From NCBI GenBank assembly GCA_002280855.1, contig NCEU01000002.1:1-64000 (forward strand): 64,000 nucleotides of DNA, written 5' to 3'. The notes beneath the pieces were generated by a model. The model saw only the letters and a list, made by a program, of their open reading frames with translations, did not search any database and was not told where the DNA came from. The stretch is from Sphingomonadales bacterium 32-65-25. GTDB lineage: Bacteria; Pseudomonadota; Alphaproteobacteria; Sphingomonadales; Sphingomonadaceae. A program made the position numbers and the translations under genes. The first letter of the stretch is position 1. Every line of letters starts with the position of its first letter. Of the stretch, positions 41,151 through 49,287 are shown one piece after another.

Positions 41151-41165
41151 GTTCTTGTTACGTTC
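41151..41165 (+). promoter_or_regulatory. LexA (SOS) box
   Basis: GTTCTTGTTACGTTC is an exact alphaproteobacterial LexA motif GTTC-N7-GTTC. A further GTTC follows at 41171. It lies about 30 bases upstream of the VOC gene and 144 bases upstream of the divergent rpmI, so the VOC gene is the probable target. Confidence 0.65.
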
Positions 41166-41195
41166 TGAACGTTCCGCAACAAAGGGAGCATGAAC

Positions 41196-41567
41196 ATGAT
41201 TGGCTATGTAACCGTGGGCACCAATGATTTGGGTGTTGCTGCCCGATTCTATGATGCGATTGCCGCCGAGATGGGCGTGGGCCGAATGATGGAGTTCGAC
41301 AATTTCATCGCCTGGGGCACGCCCGGCGGTGCGGCCGGTATCGCCGCGACGAAGCCGTTCGATGGCAATGCGGCCAGTGTTGGCAATGGCGTGATGGTGG
41401 CGTTCGAAGCGAAGGACCAGGCCCAGGTCGACCGGCTGTACGCCATCGCGCTGGCCCATGGCGGCACGGATGAAGGCCCGCCCGGTCCGCGGGGCGATTC
41501 GGGCTTTTACGCCGGCTATTTCCGCGATCCGGATGGCAACAAGCTGAATGCGTTCGTGATGGGGTGA
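41196..41567 (+). CDS. VOC (glyoxalase/bleomycin-resistance fold) family protein
   Basis: A 123-aa vicinal-oxygen-chelate protein: IGYVTVGTNDLGVAARFYD, then GTDEGPPGPRGDSGFYAGYFRDPDGNKLNAF, typical of the glyoxalase-like family. The RDPDGN motif holds the usual late strand. The exact substrate is unknown. ATG 41196 is 7 bases behind GGGAG, better than ATG 41190. A LexA box in its promoter suggests DNA-damage induction. Confidence 0.88.
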   Translation: MIGYVTVGTNDLGVAARFYDAIAAEMGVGRMMEFDNFIAWGTPGGAAGIAATKPFDGNAASVGNGVMVAFEAKDQAQVDRLYAIALAHGGTDEGPPGPRGDSGFYAGYFRDPDGNKLNAFVMG

Positions 41568-41595
41568 GCCGCGTTCCGGCGCGGCGTGTGATGGG

Positions 41596-42168
41596 CTAAG
41601 CTCTGCCGGGTGTGGCCGACAGGTTGGCCACCGCCACGCCTGTCAGCGCAAAGGCGCGTTCCCAGCGTTTCTCGATCGGCGTGTCCCACAGGATCGTGGC
41701 GTCACCGGGGGCAAGGTGCCAGCCGTGCTGGCGCATTTCCATGTCGAGCTGGCCGGCGCCCCAACCGGCATAGCCCATCACCATGTGCCAGCGTTTTGGG
41801 CCATCACCGCGCGCGATTGCCTGCAGCACGTCGAGCGTGGAGGTGAAGGCCCAGGCATTGCCAACCCTGATTGTGCCGGCTGCAGCATAGTCCGCCTCGT
41901 GCAGCACGAAGCCGTGGCCGGGTTCGACCGGACCGCCTTCCAGCACCGGGGCATCGGGCACCACGCTGGTATCGATGTCGAGCTGGGCCAACAGCGCGTG
42001 CAGCCGCAGATCCGGGTGCGGCCGGTTGATCACCAGGCCCAGCGCGCCGCCTTCATCGTGCAGGCACATGGCGATTGCCGTGCGGTCAAACCGGTCATCG
42101 CCGATGCCGGGCATCGACAGCAGCAGCTGGCCAGAAAGAAAGGGCGGGGTTTCCACGCCCGTCACCAT
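41596..42168 (-). CDS. YqgE/AlgH family protein
   Basis: A 190-aa protein of the UPF0301/AlgH family. The core motifs LSGQLLLSMPGIGD, GALGLVINRP, PVLEGGPVEPGHGFVLH and GYAGWGAGQLDMEM are all present. The function is not well settled; in Pseudomonas AlgH affects alginate. The frame is open to GTG 42204, but ATG 42168 gives a family-like N-terminus. A tandem repeat lies just upstream. Confidence 0.9.
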   Translation of the reverse strand: MVTGVETPPFLSGQLLLSMPGIGDDRFDRTAIAMCLHDEGGALGLVINRPHPDLRLHALLAQLDIDTSVVPDAPVLEGGPVEPGHGFVLHEADYAAAGTIRVGNAWAFTSTLDVLQAIARGDGPKRWHMVMGYAGWGAGQLDMEMRQHGWHLAPGDATILWDTPIEKRWERAFALTGVAVANLSATPGRA

Positions 42169-42211
42169 AGGCCCGCGCTGGACGCCCGACAATGTTGCAA
42201 GCACGCGCGGT

Positions 42212-42274
42212 GGACGCGCGCTGGGCTCACAAGGACGCGCGCTGGGCTCGCAAGCACATGCGCTGGACGTGTGA
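42212..42274 (+). repeat. 21-bp tandem repeat, three units
   Basis: Units start at 42212, 42233 and 42254. The first two differ at one base and read GGACGCGCGCTGGGCTC... The third has diverged (GCACATGCGCTGGACG). The array fills the space between divergent yqgE and the peroxiredoxin gene and may influence their promoters. Confidence 0.75.
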
Positions 42275-42328
42275 GGGGCCCAAGGCTAGGACAGCGGAGC
42301 AGTTTTGCGCTCCAACGGAGAAACCCCC

Positions 42329-42814
42329 ATGACGATCAAGGTTGGTGATTCGATTCCGGCGATGACCCTTGTGAAGGCCACCGCCGATGGCCCGGCCCCG
42401 GTGACGACGGCCGAACTGTTCGGCGGCCGTTCCGTGGCGCTGTTCTCGGTGCCTGGCGCCTTCACCCCCACCTGTTCGGCCCGCCACCTGCCTGGCTATG
42501 TCGAACATGCCGAAACCTTTCTGCGCAACGGCGTCGATGAGGTCGTCTGCGTGTCGGTTAACGATGCCTTCGTGATGGCGGCCTGGGGCAAATCGGCCCA
42601 CGCCGATGGCAAGGTGACGATGATTGCCGATGGCAATGGCGATTTTTCGAAGGCGCTGGGCCTCACTTTCGATGGCAGTGCCTATGGCATGGGCATCCGC
42701 GGCCAGCGTTTTTCGATGATCGTGCGTGATGGCAAGGTGGCCGAGCTCAACATCGAACCGCCCGGCGCGTTCGGTGTGTCGTCAGCCGAACATCTGCTGG
42801 GGCAATTGGCCTGA
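42329..42814 (+). CDS. Peroxiredoxin (Prx5/AhpE-like, thioredoxin fold)
   Basis: A 161-aa peroxiredoxin of the Prx5 subfamily. The peroxidatic site PGAFTPTCS places Cys49 after the conserved Pro-Thr, and HLPGYVE follows as in hybrid Prx5 proteins. It reduces hydrogen or alkyl peroxides using thioredoxin- or glutathione-type donors. ATG 42329 follows ACGGAGAAACC. The stop overlaps the likely CTG start of the next gene. Confidence 0.93.
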   Translation: MTIKVGDSIPAMTLVKATADGPAPVTTAELFGGRSVALFSVPGAFTPTCSARHLPGYVEHAETFLRNGVDEVVCVSVNDAFVMAAWGKSAHADGKVTMIADGNGDFSKALGLTFDGSAYGMGIRGQRFSMIVRDGKVAELNIEPPGAFGVSSAEHLLGQLA

Positions 42815-45066
42815 GCCTGAAGCCCGCCCCGCGCAGGAACGGCCTTACCCGTCGCAATCTGCTGATTGCGGCGGTGGCCGGCACTGGCCTGGCCATCGGC
42901 TGGGCGGTGTGGCCGCGTGCGGCCCGGCTGAACTGGACGGCGGGGCCGGGTGAAACGCTGATCAACGCCTATCTGAAGATCGGCGCCGATGGCCGCATCA
43001 CCGTGGCGGTGGCGCAGGCCGAAATGGGCCAGGGCATCTGGTCCGCACTGGCGCAGATCATCGCCGATGAACTGGGCGCCGATTGGCAGACGGTGGGCGT
43101 GGAGCCGGCGCCGCTGGGCCCGGATTATGCCAATCCCGGCCTGGCGCTGGGCGCGGCTGCCGGCGCCTCTGAGCCGATGCGCAGCCTGATCATGGGCGCT
43201 GGCCAGCGCGTCGCGCGTTTCCTCGATTTCCAGATCACCGGCGGTTCCAACAGCGTGCGCGCTTGGGAAATGCCGCTGCGCGCGGCCGGAGCCACGGCAC
43301 GCGAGATGCTGGTGAAGGCCGCTGCCCGCCGCTGGCAGGTGGATTGGACCGAGGTGGATACCGCTGGTGGCTTCGTGATCTACAAGGCCAACCGCCTGCC
43401 GTTCCACGATGTCATCGCCGATCTTGATCCCGAAGATGCGCCGGAGGAGCCGACGCTGCGCACGGTGCGCAAGCTTGCCGGGCAGCCGGTGTTGCGGCTG
43501 GACATTCCGGCCAAGGTGGATGGATCGGCGCGATTCGGCATTGATGTGCGCCTGCCCGGTATGGGCTTTGCCGCCATCGCGCAGGGGCCGCTGGGCGCCA
43601 CGCCGGCGCCGCTTGGCAAGATTGTGCTGCCGCCGGGTGTGAAGCTGGTGGAAGAGGCCGGCTTTGTCGCCTGCGTGGCCGACAATTGGTATGCTGCGCA
43701 CAAGGCGGTGACGGCGCTGCCGATCAAATGGCAGAAGGGTGAGGACCCGCCCGGCCCCTGGCAGATCGCGGCGGTGCGCGGTGCGCTGGCCGCGGATGGC
43801 AAGCCGTTCGGGCCGCAGGGCACGGTGGGCGAAGTGGTGCGCGACGAAGGCGATGTGGCGGCGGCGCTGCAGCGCGGCGTGCTCACGGCGGAATACAGCC
43901 TGCCCTTCCTTGCTCATGCCTGCCTGGAACCGATGACGGCCACCGCGCGCGTGGTGGATGATCGCGCCGAAATCTGGGCGCCCACGCAAAGCGCCAGCCT
44001 CGCCGCCCGTGCCGTGGCCCGTGCGCTCGATATCGGCAGCGACGATGTGGTGGTGCACCCCACGCTGATCGGCGGCGGTTTCGGCCGCAAGGTGGAAGGC
44101 GATGCCTGCGCCCAGGCTGCGCTGATCGCCCGCGCCGCAGGGCGCCCGGTGCAATTGATCTGGAGCCGCGAAGAGGATTTCGCCCACGACATGTTCCGTC
44201 CGGCCGTGGCCGCGCGCCTGCATGGCAAGGCGGCGCCCGGCGGCATCACCGGCTGGAACGCGGCGATTGCCGTGCCGGATGTGGGCGCGGCGTTCTCGGG
44301 GCGCAATATTGGCAGCATGATGGGCAGTCCATCGGCCGGCGCCGGCGCCATCGAAGGCGCGGTGGAACTGCCCTATGCCATCCCCAATATCCGCGTGCAG
44401 CATTGCCTCGCTGATTGCGCTGCGCCGCTGGGGTTCTGGCGCAGCGTGGGCCACAGTTTCACCGGCTTCATTGTCGAATCGTTCGTGGATGAGCTGGCGA
44501 TCGCGGCAGCCGTCGATCCCGCCGCCTTCCGCCTTGCCATGCTGAAGGACAAGCCGCGCCACGCTGCCGTGTTGCAGGCGGTGCTGGAAATAGGCGGGCC
44601 GCTCGGCCGCGACGGCGGTGATGGCCCGACCGATCCGGCAGTGGGCCGCGGCATCGCGCTGGTGGAAAGTTTCGGCAGCATCGTGGCGCAGATTGCCGAG
44701 GTGGAAGCCATTCCCGGTCAGCGCCCGCGGGTGACACGCGTGTGGGCGGCGGTGGATTGCGGGCGGGTGATCAATCCCGATACGGTGGTGGCGCAGATCG
44801 AAAGCGGCATCATCTATGGCCTGTCTGCCGCGCTTTTTGGCCGCATCGATTTTGACGCCGGCGAGGTGGTGCAGACCAACTTTCACGCCTATCCGCTTGT
44901 CGCCATGGCCGATTGTCCTGAAATCGAAACGCGCATCATCGCGTCTGATGCTGATCCCGGCGGCATTGGCGAGCCCGGCACGCCGCCGATCGCGCCGGCT
45001 GTCGCCAATGCGCTGTTTGCAGCGACAGCCAAGCGCTGGCGCAATCTGCCCTTCTTCGCCGCATGA
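42811..45066 (+). CDS. Molybdopterin-binding oxidoreductase large subunit (IorB-like, xanthine dehydrogenase family)
   Basis: A 751-aa enzyme of the aldehyde oxidase/xanthine dehydrogenase superfamily, closest in layout to isoquinoline 1-oxidoreductase beta subunits. Family motifs include GGGFGRKVEGDA for the pterin loop and the late GIGEPGTPPIAPAV with the catalytic Glu. CTG 42811 is proposed as start because it overlaps the peroxiredoxin stop and yields a twin-arginine signal (LTRRNLLIAAVAG); GTG 42874 would lose it. The enzyme should be periplasmic. The 2Fe-2S small subunit is not adjacent. Confidence 0.85.
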   Translation: MSLKPAPRRNGLTRRNLLIAAVAGTGLAIGWAVWPRAARLNWTAGPGETLINAYLKIGADGRITVAVAQAEMGQGIWSALAQIIADELGADWQTVGVEPAPLGPDYANPGLALGAAAGASEPMRSLIMGAGQRVARFLDFQITGGSNSVRAWEMPLRAAGATAREMLVKAAARRWQVDWTEVDTAGGFVIYKANRLPFHDVIADLDPEDAPEEPTLRTVRKLAGQPVLRLDIPAKVDGSARFGIDVRLPGMGFAAIAQGPLGATPAPLGKIVLPPGVKLVEEAGFVACVADNWYAAHKAVTALPIKWQKGEDPPGPWQIAAVRGALAADGKPFGPQGTVGEVVRDEGDVAAALQRGVLTAEYSLPFLAHACLEPMTATARVVDDRAEIWAPTQSASLAARAVARALDIGSDDVVVHPTLIGGGFGRKVEGDACAQAALIARAAGRPVQLIWSREEDFAHDMFRPAVAARLHGKAAPGGITGWNAAIAVPDVGAAFSGRNIGSMMGSPSAGAGAIEGAVELPYAIPNIRVQHCLADCAAPLGFWRSVGHSFTGFIVESFVDELAIAAAVDPAAFRLAMLKDKPRHAAVLQAVLEIGGPLGRDGGDGPTDPAVGRGIALVESFGSIVAQIAEVEAIPGQRPRVTRVWAAVDCGRVINPDTVVAQIESGIIYGLSAALFGRIDFDAGEVVQTNFHAYPLVAMADCPEIETRIIASDADPGGIGEPGTPPIAPAVANALFAATAKRWRNLPFFAA

Positions 45067-45076
45067 GGAATTTTCT

Positions 45077-46117
45077 GTGACCGCGCCTCACGGCTTGCCG
45101 CCGCTGATCCTGCCGCCGGTCGCGCTGCCGGCCGATCACACGCCGGTGAAAGCCGGGCGAATCGGCGTGCTGCTGGTCAATCTCGGCTCGCCCGATGCAC
45201 CTGATGTGCCGGCGGTGAAGCGCTTCCTGCGTGAATTCCTGTCGGACAGCCGTGTGATCGAAATTCCGCAGATCTTGTGGCGACCGATCCTCAACCTGCT
45301 GATCCTGAACATCCGCCCGCGCACCACCGCGTCCAATTATGCCAAGGTGTGGATGGATGAAGGCTCCCCCATCACGGTGTATACCAAGCGCCAGGCGGCC
45401 GCGCTGCAGGTGCGGCTGGGGGCGGCCGTGCAGGTGGATTGGGCCATGCGATACGGCACGCGCAGCATCGCTGAACGGTTGGCGGCGCTGATGCAATCGG
45501 GATGCGATCGCATCCTGCTGGCGCCGATGTATCCGCAATATTCGGCGGCCACCAATGCCACGGTGGTCGATGATGCCGCCCGCGCGCTGATGGCCGTGCG
45601 CTGGCAGCCAACGCTGCGCACCATGGCGCCCTATTTCGACAATCCCGATCACATCGCCGCGCTGGCGCAATCGATCCGCGATGGGGTTGCCAAGCTGGAT
45701 TTCGTGCCTGATCTGATCCTCACCAGTTTCCACGGCATGCCGCTGCGCACCTTGGAAGCGGGCGACCCCTATCATTGCCAGTGCATGAAAACCGGCCGTC
45801 TGCTTGGTGAAGCGCTGGGCATGAAGGTCAAGGTGACCTTCCAGTCGCGCTTTGGCCGTGCCGAATGGTTGAAGCCCTATACCGACGACACGCTGCTGAA
45901 CTTGCCAAAGGAAGGCGTGCAGAAAATCGCCGTCGTGTCCCCCGGCTTTGCCGCCGATTGCCTTGAAACGCTGGAAGAAGTGGCAATGGAAGGCCGCGAC
46001 GAGTTCATCGAGGCTGGCGGCACGCACTTTGCCTATATTCCCTGCCTGAATGACAGCGACACCGGCATGGCCATGCTGGAGAACATTGTGCGCCGCGAAC
46101 TGGCCGGTTGGCTGTAA
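45077..46117 (+). CDS. hemH: Ferrochelatase
   Basis: A 346-aa enzyme inserting Fe(II) into protoporphyrin IX in the last step of protoheme synthesis. Visible motifs are VLLVNLGSPDAP, the MRYG strand, LAPMYPQYSAAT, the ILTSFHGMP catalytic His, and PGFAADCLETLEE with Cys. GTG 45077 follows GAGGAATTTTCT. It is third in an apparent operon with the peroxiredoxin and the molybdenum enzyme, linking heme synthesis and peroxide defence. Confidence 0.95.
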   Translation: MTAPHGLPPLILPPVALPADHTPVKAGRIGVLLVNLGSPDAPDVPAVKRFLREFLSDSRVIEIPQILWRPILNLLILNIRPRTTASNYAKVWMDEGSPITVYTKRQAAALQVRLGAAVQVDWAMRYGTRSIAERLAALMQSGCDRILLAPMYPQYSAATNATVVDDAARALMAVRWQPTLRTMAPYFDNPDHIAALAQSIRDGVAKLDFVPDLILTSFHGMPLRTLEAGDPYHCQCMKTGRLLGEALGMKVKVTFQSRFGRAEWLKPYTDDTLLNLPKEGVQKIAVVSPGFAADCLETLEEVAMEGRDEFIEAGGTHFAYIPCLNDSDTGMAMLENIVRRELAGWL

Positions 46118-46219
46118 AGCCCCATTGAATCGGCCGCAAATCCGGCCCAAGATGCTGGCCAAGCCTGCAAATTGAACAGGCGTCGGTTGGTGTCTTGGGA
46201 ACGAAGGGATGGGCGGCAT

Positions 46220-46942
46220 ATGGCAAGGGTAGCAGTGGTTACGGGCGGCACGCGCGGCATTGGCGCGGCGATCAGCATTGCGCTGCGCGACAAGGGCTTC
46301 ACGGTGGCGGCCAATTATGGCGGCAGCGACGACAAGGCGCGCGCTTTCACCGAAAAGACCGGCATCAAGAGCTACAAATGGAATGTTGCCGATCACGAGG
46401 CCTGCCTTCAGGGTTGCGCTGCCGTGGCGGCCGAGCTGGGCCCCATCGATGTGGTGGTGAACAACGCCGGCATCACCCGCGACGGCACGCTGATGAAGAT
46501 GAGTTGGGAAGCCTGGGACGAGGTGATCCGCGTCAATCTGGGCGGCTGTTTCAACATGGCCAAGGCAACGTTTGCCGGCATGAAAGAGCGCGGTTTCGGC
46601 CGTTTCGTGCAGATCGGTTCGATCAACGGCCAGGCCGGGCAATATGGCCAGGTGAACTATGCCGCCGCCAAATCGGGCATCCACGGCTTTACCAAGGCGC
46701 TGGCGCAGGAAGGCGCCAAGTTCGGCATCACTGCCAACGCGATTGCGCCGGGCTATATCGATACCGACATGGTCTCCGCGGTGCCGCCTGAGGTGTTGGC
46801 CAAGATCGTTGCCAAGATCCCGGTCGGCCGGCTGGGCCAGGCCAGTGAGATCGCGCGGGCCGTGGCGTTTCTGGTGAGCGAGGACGCCGGTTTCATCACC
46901 GGCTCCACCATGTCGGTCAACGGCGGGCAGCACATGTATTGA
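46220..46942 (+). CDS. phaB: Acetoacetyl-CoA reductase-like SDR
   Basis: A 240-aa SDR with TGGTRGIGAA, NNAG (VVVNNAGITRDGTLMKM), the catalytic Ser in IGSINGQAGQYGQ and the YAAAKSG Tyr/Lys. The TRDGTLMKM and NGGQHMY signatures are typical of PhaB, which makes (R)-3-hydroxybutyryl-CoA for polyhydroxybutyrate. It could also be a FabG paralog. No phaA or phaC is nearby. Confidence 0.87.
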   Translation: MARVAVVTGGTRGIGAAISIALRDKGFTVAANYGGSDDKARAFTEKTGIKSYKWNVADHEACLQGCAAVAAELGPIDVVVNNAGITRDGTLMKMSWEAWDEVIRVNLGGCFNMAKATFAGMKERGFGRFVQIGSINGQAGQYGQVNYAAAKSGIHGFTKALAQEGAKFGITANAIAPGYIDTDMVSAVPPEVLAKIVAKIPVGRLGQASEIARAVAFLVSEDAGFITGSTMSVNGGQHMY

Positions 46943-47091
46943 GGCGCAGCGCCCACGTTTGCCTGTTTCTGGCACGTGGGCCGCGCACCGACAGGTGCAA
47001 GTACGGCCGGGTGGGCGGCTGGCGCTCAGGCCAGCCGAACCGCTTTGACGTCAGCCGCGGGCTTTGCCCGCGGCACCTGCCGTGAGTAGCC

Positions 47092-47301
47092 ATGAGCCCG
47101 AAGAAATACAGCCTCACCATCCAAGGCCATTCCACCAGCCTGACGCTGGAGCCGGTCTTCTGGCAGGCGTTGAACGAGGCGGCAGTGCTGGAAGGCAAAT
47201 CGCTGGCCGCGCTGGTGGCTGAAATCGACGAGGCGCGCACCACCAACCTGTCGAGCGCGGTACGGGTCTGGCTGTTCGAGCGGGCGATCGGTCGGCCCTG
47301 A
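47092..47301 (+). CDS. Ribbon-helix-helix domain protein, 69 aa
   Basis: A small protein with the RHH_4 pattern: KKYSLTIQGHSTSLTLEPVFW forms the strand, followed by two helices with GKSLAALVAEIDE and an LSSAVRVWLFE end. Probably a DNA-binding regulator acting as a dimer. No antitoxin partner is adjacent, so a toxin-antitoxin role is not supported. It is convergent with the membrane protein gene at 47305. Confidence 0.85.
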   Translation: MSPKKYSLTIQGHSTSLTLEPVFWQALNEAAVLEGKSLAALVAEIDEARTTNLSSAVRVWLFERAIGRP

Positions 47302-47304
47302 GCT

Positions 47305-48099
47305 TCAGTCCTTTTTCGGCGGCAGCGGGAAGAAGCCCGAAGTGCGGCGGATATAGTCTTCATAGCCCGGCCGGCGCTTTTTCAGGCTGTGTTCCAGCAA
47401 CGGCGCGCCTGACCAGCGGGTGAGGGTGAAGCTGAGGAACAGCGGGCCCACCACCGTCCACCACGGCGCGCCGGCGGCGATGCCGACGATGAAGATGCCC
47501 CACCAGGCGGTGAAGTCGCCGAAATAATTGGGGTGGCGGGTATAGCGCCACAGGCCTTTGTCCATCACCTGGCCCTTGCTGGCCGGATCGGCGCGGAAGG
47601 CTTCCAGCTGGGCGTCGCCGATGCTTTCAAAGGCGATGCCGAACAGCGCGATCGCAGCGCCGGCCACGCCCCACAGCGGCAGCGGTGCGCCGCCATCGGC
47701 CAGCACGCCGGCCTGCGCCGGCAGGGACACGCCCCACAGCAACGGCCCCTGCATCCCGAATGCGCGGAACCAGGCCGCCTTGGCAAAGCTCATGCCCTGT
47801 TTCTCGATGGCGTGCCCCAGGATCTTCTCATAACGCGGATCGCGGCCCAGCCGGCGCCAGCGGGTGATGAGGTGGGTGCCCAGCCGCAGCCCCCACAGGC
47901 CGACCAGCACGATCAGCGCCCAGCCAGCCGGCCCAGCCGGGCCGCCGTTCAGGATTGCCGCCACCGCCACGGCAAACACCATGCCATAGGCCCAGATGGC
48001 GTCGATGAAGGACACATCGCGGATGGAAACGCTGTAGCGCCAGCACAGGACCATCAGGCCAACGACAGCGGCGAGGGTAATACCAAGATTGATCAGCAT
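47305..48099 (-). CDS. DUF1295 family membrane protein (steroid reductase-like fold)
   Basis: A 264-aa protein with about six helices. The WRYTRHPNYFGDFTAWWG motif is the NAD(P)H-binding signature shared by DUF1295 and steroid 5-alpha-reductase/isoprenylcysteine methyltransferase-like proteins. The reaction is unknown. The acyltransferase-like gene upstream ends 9 bases before the start, so the pair is likely an operon. Confidence 0.88.
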   Translation of the reverse strand: MLINLGITLAAVVGLMVLCWRYSVSIRDVSFIDAIWAYGMVFAVAVAAILNGGPAGPAGWALIVLVGLWGLRLGTHLITRWRRLGRDPRYEKILGHAIEKQGMSFAKAAWFRAFGMQGPLLWGVSLPAQAGVLADGGAPLPLWGVAGAAIALFGIAFESIGDAQLEAFRADPASKGQVMDKGLWRYTRHPNYFGDFTAWWGIFIVGIAAGAPWWTVVGPLFLSFTLTRWSGAPLLEHSLKKRRPGYEDYIRRTSGFFPLPPKKD

Positions 48100-48108
48100 G
48101 GGAGTTAC

Positions 48109-48741
48109 TCAGGCAGCCTTGTCGATGGTGGAAGGTTCGGCGGATTGCACACTGGCGGCCATGATCGATTTCATCGCCTTGCCAGGGTGTTTGGGGGTGG
48201 TGGAGCGATAGAATTCCTCCACCCGCGCCATGTCGGCGGCATAATCGCCGGTGGGCATGAAGGCCAGCGCCAGCCCGCCGGTTTTCTTGGCATAATCCAT
48301 CATGCCCACGATCAGCGGCACCTGCGCGCCCACCGCGATATGATAGAAACCGGTTTTCCACTGGCCCACCGATTTGCGCGTGCCTTCGGGGGCAATGGTG
48401 AGCAGGAAATCATCCCGCCGGTTGAATTCGTCGATCATCGACTGGACATAATTGCCGCCTTTTTCGCGGTTCACTTCCACCCCGCCCATTTCCCGCATGA
48501 AGCGGCCCAGCGGCCAGCGGAACAGCTGGCGTTTGGCCATGAAGCTGGTTTCGATGCCCAGATCGCGGGTGAGGCCGATATAAAAGATGAAATCCCAGTT
48601 GGACGTGTGCGGCGCTGCGATGATCACCGCCTTGCGTGGGATTGGCCGGATGGCGACGGATTTCCAGCCCGTGGCGAGATAGAAGCGCACGATCAGCCAT
48701 TCCAGCACTCGCGACAGTCCGCTCTTCGTCTCGCCGTGCAT
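48109..48741 (-). CDS. Lysophospholipid acyltransferase family (PlsC-like)
   Basis: A 210-aa acyltransferase. The HxxxxD-like motif reads PHTSNWD, and the second motif APEGTRKS matches the FPEGTR block of glycerolipid acyltransferases. A hydrophobic N-terminal stretch probably lies at the membrane. ATG 48741 replaces a longer frame whose extra residues are unlike the family. Substrate unknown. Confidence 0.85.
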   Translation of the reverse strand: MHGETKSGLSRVLEWLIVRFYLATGWKSVAIRPIPRKAVIIAAPHTSNWDFIFYIGLTRDLGIETSFMAKRQLFRWPLGRFMREMGGVEVNREKGGNYVQSMIDEFNRRDDFLLTIAPEGTRKSVGQWKTGFYHIAVGAQVPLIVGMMDYAKKTGGLALAFMPTGDYAADMARVEEFYRSTTPKHPGKAMKSIMAASVQSAEPSTIDKAA

Positions 48742-48879
48742 GATGCTCCCCCGGATTGGACAGCCGTTGACCCGGCTTGCCGCTCTTTTGCTGCGCTGGC
48801 AGCGACACAGCATCGCGGATGGGGGGGGATGCTGTCAAATGGGGTGTCAATTTGGCGCTGCGCGGCTATGGCGGGCTCC

Positions 48880-49287
48880 ATGATCAAGATGCTTGCCGCC
48901 TATGGCCTTACACTTGTTGCCTTTGCCGCCATTGATGCGGTGTGGCTGATCAACATGGCGCCGCGCCTGTACAAGCCGGAAATCGGCGAAGTGATGATGG
49001 AGAATGGCTTCCGCCTCACGCCGGCGATGATCTTCTATGCCATCTATATCGGCGGCATCGTCTATTTCGCCGTGTGGCCGGGACTGACCGAAGGCGTGGC
49101 CAAGGCCGCGCTGCAGGGCGCGGTGCTGGGGTTCATCTGCTATGCCACTTATGATCTCACCAATTATGCGACGCTGAAAGTGTGGAGCCTGAAGGTGACC
49201 GTGCTCGATCTGATGTGGGGCACGGTGCTGACCGGCGGCACGGCAGCGGCCGGCACGTGGCTCACTTCGAAGCTCTTCCCGGCCTAA
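48880..49287 (+). CDS. DUF2177 family membrane protein
   Basis: A 135-aa protein with four hydrophobic segments. The motifs AIDAVWLINMAPRLY, the YAIYIGGIVYFAVWP strand and ATYDLTNYATLKVWS are typical of DUF2177. Function unknown. The very long frame open upstream is antisense to the membrane and acyltransferase genes and is rejected. Start ATG 48880 is chosen; ATG 48868 is possible. Confidence 0.87.
   Translation: MIKMLAAYGLTLVAFAAIDAVWLINMAPRLYKPEIGEVMMENGFRLTPAMIFYAIYIGGIVYFAVWPGLTEGVAKAALQGAVLGFICYATYDLTNYATLKVWSLKVTVLDLMWGTVLTGGTAAAGTWLTSKLFPA

Noticed and set aside
42682..46975. Long antisense frames (734 and 679 aa) over the molybdenum enzyme, hemH and the SDR
   Set aside because: Shadows of plus-strand genes with clear catalytic motifs.
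47092..47301. Antitoxin of a toxin-antitoxin pair
   Set aside because: The RHH protein has no small toxin gene beside it; the neighbour is a convergent membrane protein.
47533..48879. Upstream extension of the DUF2177 gene to 584 aa
   Set aside because: The extension lies antisense to the DUF1295 and acyltransferase genes; only the last 135 residues are family-like.
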